Positions 54,632-64,000 of a DNA stretch of 64,000 nt are shown one piece after another; position 1 is the stretch's first letter; each line of letters opens with the position of its first letter. Source of the stretch: Fennellomyces sp. T-0311 (lineage: Eukaryota; Mucoromycota; Mucoromycetes; Mucorales; Lichtheimiaceae); assembly GCA_025266875.1 (NCBI GenBank), contig JALLLT010000004.1:930001-994000 (forward strand). Reading direction: 5' to 3'. The notes beneath the pieces are model-generated. The model saw nothing but the letters and a program-made list of their open reading frames with translations, searched no databases and had not been told where the DNA came from. Made by a program: the position numbers and the translations under genes.

Positions 54632-56209
54632 TTTGACGCGAGGAAAAGAATGAGGTAGCAACGGAGGAACGATCGTTCATTTTATACTAATCACCTCGTG
54701 AAACGCACAGACATTGACAGTGCCAGTTTATCCCGGATATCCGGTAGCTTTTGGCAACTCCGAATGACCTAACTGACGATATTTTTTAAAAAAGTATAAT
54801 ACGAGAACTCGTAAGGTAAAGTGCTCAATAAGTTACCATCTCTATAGAGCTCATCTTCTTTCCACAATAGAACCCTTTTAGTATGATTTTATTCAATACA
54901 AAACATGCTGGTAAAATGTCATGTTCTGTACCTGCTGCAGAAAAAAGTCTCAATTATTCTTCGCATGTTGCATAAGTAGAGAAACATAGCAAGCATGGTT
55001 ACCGTGATATTATATCCAGAGAGAATATATCTAAACATGTATCGTATTATTCTATTATAAAGGGGGACCCCAAGTAGGTGGCTTTGTCATTGGCTCATCT
55101 AGATCAAGTACCATAACAGAGTCATTGTCGTTAAAAACGAAATACACGCAGAAATCTCAAAGCAATAGAGTTTTCTAATTGAATTTTCAGCTGATCAAAA
55201 CCCTTATTGCTCTTTGCTTTCGTCGGTGCATATTGGCATCTTTTTAGCTTCTGCTACTGCTGTCGTGTTATATACATTTGTAATCATGATCAAAAGCTAC
55301 TGAGTATAATCGTATGTATATCTGGTGATTGATGTCTTTTGCCATGATGCAATTGAGAATTGAAAAGTGCAGTACAAAGATAGGTATATATCAATAGCAA
55401 AGAGTTGCCACTAACCGGTAATAGCTACTACTTAGCTTTGATTATGATAATGATAACGCAGAATTTACTCCAGCGCACGGGTTGCATAATATACGTAATG
55501 CGGAATAGAATCTACTTGGCTATCCACTACCGGTGTCGTTCGTCGTATTCTCCTAGATCAAGAATTTACCTCTACACAAGCATATAGGAGCAACGAAATG
55601 TCGCTGTCCATTGTTTTCCCTATTCTGTAAAACGTCTTCTGAAACAACAAGGACAGCATCGATAGCATATGGCTACCGGTCATTGTTACTAAAAATAAAC
55701 TTACATAATACACCACAAACTGCATACCTACAAGTTATTTAGCTTTTAAAATTTGTTCTCGCTTGATTTCATCCTCTAAGCAACGTCAATACACATTGGC
55801 TGAAGCCGCATATAGTCCGTAGAAATCACCAAATAACGAGGTGGCTTAGGTATGCCACACAAATAGAAGGAGATTAGGCTTATGTAACTGAGACTGACCC
55901 ATAATGTTTTCCATTGCTCGCTGGGCTAATGTCTGAATAGGGATACCATACGCAACTCTATGTAGAAAACTCAAAGCAGCAATATTATATACCCCATTTC
56001 ATTCTTTCAACATTTTTATATATGAGTCATTTCAGGCACCTTTTTATAACATCTCGGAAGCTGAGGTCAAGAAAGGCACGTCGTATCTCACACAGTATGT
56101 GATGAGCAGCTAATGATGGTATCCATTAACCGTCTAATGTATCAATGAACAGTCAATAGTCAATTTACTAGTGAGATGGAAGGTGTGAGGTATACACAAC
56201 AAATCAATG
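54632..56209. other. Intergenic, no supported gene
   Basis: 1.6 kb of AT-rich sequence. It includes the Hsp104 promoter on minus; I did not find a perfect heat-shock element, though GAA/TTC triplets occur. No RNA gene or repeat recognised. Confidence 0.45.
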
Positions 56210-57805
56210 TCATCGAGTGTAGTTGACAACGACAGACCAAGGGTGTTCAACTTCTCCGTATTGAATATCCAGAATGGCATTGTTGATGCGAGTAGTAACC
56301 GGGCCAGCCTGTGCAGATGGATCCTTTGGATCTAAAGGAATTTTCAAGTCCTATTGTACAAAAAAAGAGATAGTTATGAATATATGAACGTATAGATGAA
56401 TTCCATCAAGATATACCTCGCCTAGGTATTCAATGATCTTGACAGGGCTAACAATGCATGCGGTACCAGCGCCAAACACTTCAAGGACACGGTTTTTCTG
56501 GACAGCATCGCGGAGCTGGGGCATGGTCATTTTGCGTTCAGTGATCTTGAACTCATTCCAGGAGCGAGTAAGCGAAAGAATAGAGTCACGAGTCACACCA
56601 GGAAGAATCGAACCATCTAATGGTGGGGTAGCCAATTCCACCTCATCCTGCTCATTTTTCCACAAGACGAACAAGTTCATGGCACCCATTTCCGCCAGCT
56701 GATGATCATCTGTGTATCAAGTCAAATATACCGCTATACATGTATACGCTTGATTCAATTACCACCATACAGCCAGAGGTTTTGTTGGTAACCCTGCTTA
56801 GCTGCAACCAACTGAGGCAAAAGTCCTAAACAAGAACATACGTGGTTACGCTAGTCTCTCATATTAAAGAAGAAATAAAGTAGCATCTACCTGGAGCATA
56901 GTTACTGCCAATCTTTGAATCACCAGTACCGCGAGGCCAAGCACGGACATACTCCGTAGTGGACTTCACCGCGATTGCCGAAAATCCCGTGCGATGGTAA
57001 GGACCGACAGGGCACCCGATGACAAACAACATTGCGCGATGCGATGCTTGCACGCCGAGCAATTCTTGAGTACCAATCATAGCAGGGCGCAAATAGAGCG
57101 AGTAGCCGCGGCCATTGGGAATCCAGCGCTCATCAAGTTTAACATACTCACCGATCAACTTGAGCAACTCATCACCATCAAATTGCTACTCAAAAACGAC
57201 TTCAATATAATAGACGTTTTATATACTTGACAGCTTTACTGGAAGAGCAATACGGGAAGCTGATCTGTTCATTCTGGCCATGTTCATTTCTGGACGAAAC
57301 AGACGGATCTTGCCTTGCCTATCCTTATACGCCTTCATACCTTCAAAACACTAGTAATTGTCAGTCTGCTAATAATAAAGGCAGCCCTGTATCCTTTCTA
57401 CTACCTCAGATGCATAGTGAAACACAGTGGCACTAGGGTCAAGGCGGATCTTATCATAAGGACGCAATTCGGGAGCAGCCCAGCCAGCTTCAGAAGACCA
57501 CTCGGCAGTAACCCTAATAGTTATCTTGTTGGCTCCTGATTGTTTTTAATTTCATAGCTCCTTTTTTCTTACATATGATCGGTGAATGTTCTACCAAAGA
57601 CCAAGTCCTTGTTAGCGACCAATGCCTTCGGATTTTCGGTCTTCGTGATACGCAAAAGGTTTGCCTAACAATCAAACAGGATCAGTCGGTTGTTGTCGAA
57701 GAAGATACGGGAAATTACCTGCAAACCAGACGTTGAAGTGCTACTCCATCGCTTGGCAGACTGAGCTAATTGTTGGTTAATAAGTAGCGTACGAAGGGAA
57801 GGCAT
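56210..57805 (-). CDS. BAT1: Mitochondrial branched-chain amino acid aminotransferase
   Basis: Eight exons join in phase: 57805-57719, 57664-57573, 57513-57405, 57350-57240, 57185-56891, 56825-56763, 56709-56417 and 56350-56210. They give 396 residues. The first exon encodes an Arg/Ser/Thr-rich, acid-free targeting peptide ([20 protein letters not shown]). Family blocks are [68 protein letters not shown] (PLP lysine at about 224), [25 protein letters not shown] and [14 protein letters not shown]. It transfers the amino group of Leu, Ile and Val to 2-oxoglutarate using PLP, for both synthesis and breakdown in mitochondria. It is fold type IV. Confidence 0.95.
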
Positions 57806-59450
57806 TGTTAATATGTTTTCTAGTTCTAAAAGAAGGTAGGAAAACAAAATAAATAAGAGGAAACGCGGAGTTCTGAGGCATGTGCAACCAGTGACTCAAA
57901 GCGATGATTCACAATGCATGCATTGAAACCGCCTTAATTGGTTACTACTCGCTTCCATAGTTCAAAAATATAATTTTACTTCCATATCTTGAACCTTGTT
58001 GCCATGCGAGCTCTACTGGAACACTCCGTTGTTAATGTAACAGGGTTGCTGGCCTAGCCAAATTAGGTACATAACAAATTACGCCTTGTCAACGAAAATG
58101 ACATATGTAAGAATTATATCTTAATTTTCATGGATTGTACTCCAAATTGACTACCTACCTAGATGATTCTTCCATTTACAAAGCAATCAGTTCTGGATGT
58201 ATACATAAATCATTATACGTATGCCTGGATAAGTACAAAAGGCATCAGAACGGTCGGTCCGTTACTGTTGTGTATCATTCACCTACACACAGTCAATTGG
58301 ACTATCATTCACAACTTTTTCGTTTCACTTATGCGCGCTACATTTTCTCTCATCAGTTCTTACAATAGAGAATTTCAGATCGCGTGGAAAAATCCTTTTG
58401 CATTTTCATTTTGAGGGCACCCCATAAAATGAAAATTTCGTTCTTGAGCATTAGACACGTTATTATATAGCCCCTGTTCTCAAAAGGTTTACAAGGTACA
58501 GTAAAGTAAAAAACAGTATTTGCTTATATGCGTTGTGAATCATATTTTAGAAGTTATACAGCGCTTCAGATGGAGCTACGATGTTGCACACTATGGAAAG
58601 TGAAAATGAGAAAGTTTTCACTTCCAGGATTTAAGTGAAATTTATTAATGCATTTTTCGTTTGCATCTACCCCTATTGCCAAATCTGGATTCATTCAATG
58701 TGCAAAATGAATAATAGCTGGATGCAACCTAATACACGGACATCGAATTGTATAGCGTGCTTATACTACGGTGTCGGATCAAATAAAAGCCTTTTTTATG
58801 TGTTTCGAACCATTTATGCGATGGAGCGTATAATTTTCCATGCCAGTTATGTTACGGAGCAAAATGGATGACCACAGTACTTGTCTCTTACATGCCACCG
58901 AATCTGACAATGATTTGACTCCACATGCCATAGGTAGAGAATAGTATCTTGGCATGCTAGCATCCCTGTATATTTTGATAGTTGGCTAAAGGTAAATTTT
59001 GATCCGCCATCCGTTGCCAATCGAGTGTTGATATTGCCATAAAGTTACTGTAAAATTAAGCTCTGAACTATGTTGACATGGCAAAGCGGTACGAATCATA
59101 CGTGGCTATCAAGACAGCTACCCAGTTTATTTACTAGATAGCGATACTACCTCGCGACACTGTTGTACCGCATTTGTAAAGCATCCGTAAGTACATAGCA
59201 GCTTTTATACGGCCTGTGTATTAGGGATGGGCGGACGAGATCAAGATCCTTGCATACGAATCCGTTTTCATGATCGTTGTACAGAAAAGATCATCATCAA
59301 AACCCATAGAAACCCGGCCAATCTAATACCTTTGGCGATAGAAACGAAGTTCATACTTGTATAGAAGAAGAGCGTGGGAGACAAACTAAATGTACAGGGT
59401 CTCTGGCATTTTGTGTATGAAGACTTTTTGTATATATTATAATGGTACTT
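57806..59450. other. Intergenic with hairpins, no supported gene
   Basis: 1.6 kb, AT-rich. It has two small inverted repeats (58,402-58,436 and 58,599-58,622). No exon chain or RNA gene recognised. Confidence 0.5.
58402..58436. repeat. Perfect 11-bp inverted repeat (hairpin)
   Basis: ATTTTCATTTT and AAAATGAAAAT flank a 13-nt loop that itself contains GGG and CCC. It is not near a stop codon, so it is unlikely to be a coding-gene terminator. Confidence 0.6.
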
Positions 59451-60622
59451 TTACATGTCGTCATCGCTAGCTGCGACACCATCTTCATCCTCATCACCAC
59501 TAACCAACTCATTCTCCTTTTCTGCCTGAGCCATCAAAGCGGCAAAATCGCGATCATCCGTCTCGGAAACCAATTTGGCTTCCTTTTCAACCTTGAACCG
59601 GGACCATCTGTGCGACTCGAGAGTGTCCTTGATTGCGTTAATGGCCTTTTCCATGACGTCAAAACCGGTTGTTTTATCCAATGCATCTGCAGTAACAACG
59701 TAAAATGGTGCTGCAAGATATGTGACCTTGATAGGAACGCTCTCGGTGGACTGTGCTTCACCTGCCGATAAGGCGCTCTTAATTGCATTGACACCATCGA
59801 TACCGGTGCATCTCAGATCCAATTCTGGGTAACAACATATTGGATCAGTGTTTCATATTTTGTACGGAAGCTGTGTAGACTTACGTGCTCGGATCTTGAC
59901 AGGTTGGGGCGTCATTCTGCGCTTAATATTTGCCAACAATTCGCTCATCACATCGGGCTGGATGTTCATGCCTTCGAATACGGGTCCTGGTTCGCTATAT
60001 GTATCAAAAGTTTTTAAGTTGTTGCGCACTTTGACCTCCCTAAATTGACTTACGCAATGGCGAGTTTAAAGGCATCGTATGCGTGACCAAACTTTTTATA
60101 TAATGGCCAACCGATCGTTTCGTAGAGTTCCTTGAGTGCGATATCGTGCTTTTCGGCGACGTGACGAAGGATCGAGTGAACCGCCTTGGACTTATTGAAA
60201 CGTTCTTCGCACTTTGCGATATCCTCAGGTGTGACACGGCGTTTAGACAAGTCAATGTAGCCTAATTGCTGCGTGAATTACGTCTCCTCTAACCGCAGTA
60301 AATGAAAAGACATACCCTTCTCTTCATCCACTCTAAGAACAACGACAACTTCATTTCGTCCAACTCGAATCAATTTTTGAACCGAACGAATACGTCGTCT
60401 TGACAATTCCGAAAGCAGAATCATGCCCTCTCTATCTCCATATTCAAGCTGGTTTGTGTTAGCGCAAGCAGAAAAAAAAAATTTGTGCGTCTAGGCAAAA
60501 TAGATAATTACCAATTTGACGTAGGCACCCATGTCGGCAATCTGTCGCACATTGACCATGACGACATCATCCACCTTGGGAAGTTCATTCTCGTACATTC
60601 GACAGTGAAACTTTTCACTCAT
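59451..60622 (-). CDS. SUI2: Translation initiation factor eIF2 subunit alpha
   Basis: Exons 60622-60512, 60448-60316, 60261-60054, 59994-59885 and 59824-59451 join in phase, giving 311 residues. It starts [15 protein letters not shown], and the S1-type OB fold follows ([20 protein letters not shown]). The regulatory loop reads [20 protein letters not shown]; the Ser before RRR (about residue 53) is the equivalent of phosphoacceptor Ser51. [14 protein letters not shown] and EGIDA-like text ([14 protein letters not shown]) follow, then an acidic tail. It is part of eIF2, which brings initiator tRNA to the 40S subunit. Phosphorylation of the Ser by Gcn2-type kinases slows general translation. 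Confidence 0.96.
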
Positions 60623-60758
60623 TTTTGTTATAACTGTTGTATAAGTCGTGTGTATGACTCAAGCCTATTTTTTTAAGCCCAAAAAAATACGACCTCAAAG
60701 CACAACCAGTCACGCTTTTACTGTGATGCCACTTTATGCTAAACGCAAACTCTATCCT

Positions 60759-61593
60759 TTATTGCTTGGACAGCTTTTTCTGTCCAAAGTCAAGCTTCGT
60801 CTGCGTGTATCGAGATTCCTTGTCAAACTGCCGCAGCGCATTCAGAAACTGCTCCATGGTAACGCCTTGCTGCTTTTCCACATAGCTAAAATGGACACCA
60901 AGCTTCTTGACTTCGGCATTGCGCCACTCGTCGTCAAAGAAAACCATCTCATCGCATGGAATACCGGTTTTTTCCTCCAGTGCTCGAAAGTGTTTAATTT
61001 TGGACGATGGATAGATTTCAAAGTGATCGATTTGGCTGTGCATGGTAACACCACCCAGTTCCGGGATCCGCAGCAGCTTCATTGCGGTAACTGCCCTGAA
61101 AAACAAAAAATGGCGATCAGATATCATACATCAATCGGATCGTCTAGTTGTTCTGACAATACCACTCTGGTGTATATGTTCGAGAAGCAATACCGATCTT
61201 GGTATCTGGAAGCGCCGTCTTGATCAACGCAAAGATGCTTGGTATATGGCGAAATAACCTTAGCTGTTCTCGTCCTCTGTTTTCGCAAGTTAGATCTCGT
61301 TGCAATTCACCATGGCGACATACCTATCATAGACAACATTCTCCTCTGCATTATAGATATAAGGTGGGCCTGTACTGCATGTCAGTGACATTGGATCTCG
61401 GTTATGCTTATGTTAACTTGCCAACTGTGCAATCGATCCTTTTTCGCCATGATTGCGATGTTAATGAGGTTCACATACTTGAAGCAAACAAAACGTACCA
61501 GTTTTCCCAGCAGGTATAGTCTAAATCAAACACCACCATTTTCGGCAGCCTCTGAGGGAGCTGTTCCTGAAGCCTTTCTATATCAAACGTCAT
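60759..61593 (-). CDS. Magnesium-dependent phosphatase 1 (MDP-1), HAD family
   Basis: Exons 61593-61499, 61374-61324, 61276-61163 and 61095-60759 join in phase, giving 198 residues. HAD motif I is VVFDLDYT (nucleophile and acid/base Asp at about 23 and 25), motif II is IGIASRT, and motif IV is MVFFDDEWRN. The segment FEIYPSSKIKHFRALEEKTG is characteristic of MDP-1. The stretch between motif I and exon 2 is shorter than in animal MDP-1, which has a WPFWVDTH segment there; either the acceptor of intron 1 is elsewhere or the loop is reduced. The animal enzyme dephosphorylates protein tyrosine and small sugar/amine adducts in vitro. Its fungal role is unclear. Confidence 0.88.
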
Positions 61594-61662
61594 TTGGAAT
61601 CAAACGGAGGAGAAAAAAAAGATTGCCTTTCCCCCTTTTATTTTATTGCCATTTTTTATGTT

Positions 61663-63384
61663 TCACTCGTTGCTATCTTGCTGCGCCAGGTTGACCATTT
61701 GCTGCTGGTTATTTCTCTTTTGAGAGAACTCGAACACCTCTGTCACAGCTTCCTTGAAGCATTGGAAGTTGTAATCAATCAGACCGTGCTTTTCAAAGTT
61801 GTCGTGCCGCAGTAGACAGATTAAAACCAGTAATCTAATGTCATTTTGCATCAGCGTTTAGTTAGCAAACGCAACCCTGACACGCACCTGTTGACTTCTC
61901 GCATGTAAAGCACATCCCCATTGTCCAGTTTGATTAAGCTGGAGGCTTCCGCTTCACCTTGACCAACACCATCTGTCCTCCTCAATGACTCTTGCTGACT
62001 CGCACTATCCCCATCCACGCTCTCGTCGTATTCTCTTAAAGTAGTTGTTCCGTTGCCGTTTACATGATTCTCACTATATTCCTCATCCTCACTGATGGAT
62101 AGCCGTCCGTTCGGACTCGAAACCTGTGCGCTGATAAGTTTATGAGTCACCACATCTCGTGGATCTTGCTGCCAACAACGATAAACTCACCCATATATGC
62201 ATTCGATATCGATAATGACATCAATCATATCGCTGCAAAGTTCGTAGGACTGCATGTCGACAGGTGAGCTGTCGGTGGCAATGTATATTTTGGTCAGCGT
62301 GTCAAACAGATATGCTTTGTCGATTCCTGAATTCTGATCACACAGTCAGTAACGCGTGCACTTCTTGGCTGCAAAAAATTACCGAGCATAAGACGTTGAG
62401 CAGATTTTCCAAGGTGGGTAACTCGCGGATCAGCTTTTGGATGATCTTGCTGAATGCTTCATAGATCGAATGGTCATAGATGCTGGTGAGATAATACGAC
62501 ACATGGATATGCTCCAATTGCGCATCCGCCAACGCATCACTCATCCGCTGCTGAACGTCGCGTTGTGTATCTAACATCCGCTTCCGTGAGACTCTCGTGC
62601 AAAGATGTGAAAAGACGGCTTACCGATCTTGTAATCGTCCGATAAGCCATCGACTTTGTGAATTAGCACCTCAAAGGTGATATTTTGGTTGACACTGTAG
62701 GCGTTGGTGACGGTGTAAAATAAGCGATGCAGTGCCTCGCTGTACTCATCCTTCATTAAATTAGCGTGTTTATGCCATTGCCGAATGCCCTTGCGAAAAA
62801 CATTTACCTACCTGAGCATCGATCACAAAGATGAGTGCTCCCACTGCTCCAAAGATCTCCTGCGAGTCATATGCGCCATCGAAAAAGTTCACTTGACCGG
62901 GAAAATCCCATATCTGAAAATCAATGAACGATCGGCTATATATGCTTTAGTTGTCATCCAATCGCCATGGAAACGGCCCCTTACGTGATATCTTCTTTCT
63001 GGATCTTGGTAGTGCTTTCGAGATAAAGGGTATCGTTGGGTGGCATTTTTCCAAAGACAACTCGCTGGATACTCGACTTGCCGCTCCTTTTTTTCGCCAA
63101 CATCAGTGAAATGGAATCTGGCAATGCTTTCATTCACCTTACCTTTGCAAACCCATGAGGAGAATACGCGGCTTATCCGATCCAGTGGATTCTTCCAGAG
63201 TGTCGCTGATTACAAGACAAGTTGAGTTGATTTGCAAAATGTGGGTTACGGCAGAAAGAATTGTTTATACGAACGTTATCTCGGAATCATTAACATGTGG
63301 ATAGTCGTACTGTCAAGAAAACAGGCAAGAATGAGGATTGAGTGATCAAAACAAGAATTGAGTAGCGAGCAAACTCACGTTCAT
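61663..63384 (-). CDS. GTR2: Rag-type GTPase Gtr2/RagC
   Basis: Ten exons join in phase: 63384-63379, 63309-63275, 63205-63143, 63086-62985, 62935-62812, 62750-62624, 62570-62383, 62333-62191, 62130-61888 and 61834-61663. They give 400 residues. The first coding exon is only ATGAAC. The GTPase core has GLQRSGKSS at about 32-40, [33 protein letters not shown] and [17 protein letters not shown], then [19 protein letters not shown]. The roadblock-like part has [20 protein letters not shown]. The SGKSS and WDFPGQ variants and length identify RagC/D-Gtr2 rather than RagA/B-Gtr1. Residues about 265-335 form an acidic, Ser-rich insert. It pairs with Gtr1 at the vacuole to signal amino acids to TORC1. 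Gtr1 is not in the window. Confidence 0.95.
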
Positions 63385-63589
63385 TGCGGTGGGTCGAGTC
63401 TGGCGAAAAGAAGAGCAATACCCGGTGACCCGCAGGCAATGCAAGTTTCACTCATTCTCCGCTGATCTTTCTGGCTTTGAACAAGCTTTTGTTTTATTCA
63501 TAAAGTAAACTTTCAAGGGTTCTTACTATGATGATGCAAACGAAAGGGGTAATGTAATGAAAACGAAAAAGAGAAAGAGAAAAGGCTAT

Positions 63590-63985
63590 TCATAAGTGGG
63601 AAGGGGATATAAAAGGGAGAGGGGGTAAAAAGCATATAATATATAACGATGGTTAAGGGAAACGGTAGTCATTATGGTTGTTGGTAAAGAATGTATTTTC
63701 GACGTGTTCGACCACAGATGGGCTTGTCGGCAACGCACGTTTCTTGGATACTGTCGGGTGGGCGTTCTCACGCAGCTCGTTAATCACACAGCTGCAGAAG
63801 GCATTGATAGCCAACTTGAGCTAAATAATCATGTGAGTTTGCTTGCTGTTTTATCTTTTTTCTTATTATTACCATGACGAGACCCCGTTCAGTTTTGCGG
63901 GCCACTTCCATGGGATCAAAAGGCCGGAGCGCGAGATCGAAGCGGAACTTACAGGCACTACAAGTATATCACGCAATCACATCAG
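63590..63985 (-). CDS. 3' end of an unrecognised gene (partial)
   Basis: At the right edge the minus strand carries an exon (about 63,955-63,874) with SACKFRFDLALRPFDPMEVA and KTERGLVM. Then comes a GTAATA...TTTAG intron, and an exon from about 63,822 reading LKLAINAFCSCVINELRENA, then VSKKRALPTSPSVVEHVENT, ending at a TAA near 63,650. The joins keep frame. The start lies outside the window. A CxxC pair precedes the first exon text. No family recognised. Confidence 0.5.
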
Positions 63986-64000
63986 TTTAGGTTTGGCGAA

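Noticed and set aside
55405..55587. Short plus-strand hydrophobic frame
   Set aside because: It has no splice partners, motif or promoter signal and lies in AT-rich intergenic DNA.
1..64000. tRNA, rRNA, CRISPR and centromere-type satellite arrays
   Set aside because: I looked for TTCGAATC-type tRNA loops, rRNA-like blocks and regular tandem arrays by eye and found none.

Overview
The window is nuclear DNA from a fungus. Its genes are split by short introns (about 50-65 nt) with GTRNGT donors, CTAAC/CTAAT branch sites and YAG acceptors, and the proteins are typical eukaryotic housekeeping proteins. Fused TPR/F-box/LRR proteins, small lineage-specific families and a tnp2-type CACTA transposon together suggest an early-diverging filamentous fungus, most likely Mucoromycota/Mucorales. 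That placement is inference from gene content. I saw no rRNA, tRNA or CRISPR.

Layout. Positions 1-7.1 kb are accessory: three minus-strand genes of an unrecognised family that share a C-terminal motif, plus decayed LRR/F-box sequence. Positions 7,140-12,149 are a CACTA-type DNA transposon with imperfect inverted repeats. It carries two divergent genes, a tnp2 transposase whose 3' end looks damaged and an RG-repeat protein. Positions 12.6-16.4 kb hold a coiled-coil protein, a single-pass membrane protein and ribosomal protein eL22. Positions 16.4-21.8 kb are gene-poor. Positions 21.8-30 kb hold endopolyphosphatase, RanGAP, an LRR relic, an AIRIM/C1orf109-like gene and a divergent UNC-45-type myosin chaperone. 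Positions 30-36.2 kb hold small uncertain genes, a two-finger C2H2 protein and a SMARCC/Swi3-type remodeler subunit. Positions 37-43 kb are dense: an aldo-keto reductase, PTAR1 (GGTase-III alpha subunit), a BAP31/Yet protein and a subtilisin-like protease. Positions 44.1-49 kb hold an intact TPR/F-box/LRR gene and, next to it, a broken copy split by a second TIR element (46,958-48,552, TAA target duplication). Positions 51-64 kb hold a small SMP-like protein, a divergent Hsp104, mitochondrial branched-chain aminotransferase, eIF2-alpha, MDP-1 phosphatase, Gtr2/RagC and the 3' end of one more gene.

Coding structures were rebuilt by joining exons in phase by hand. For most genes every junction keeps frame and a terminal stop is reached, so exon coordinates are given. 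The housekeeping genes are unrelated in function, apart from a loose nutrient/translation theme (Gtr2-TORC1, eIF2-alpha, eL22, aminotransferase) that I do not take to be a cluster. The most unusual content is the two TIR elements and their accessory proteins, the three-member unknown family, two GC-AG introns with the same donor, and the divergent Hsp104.
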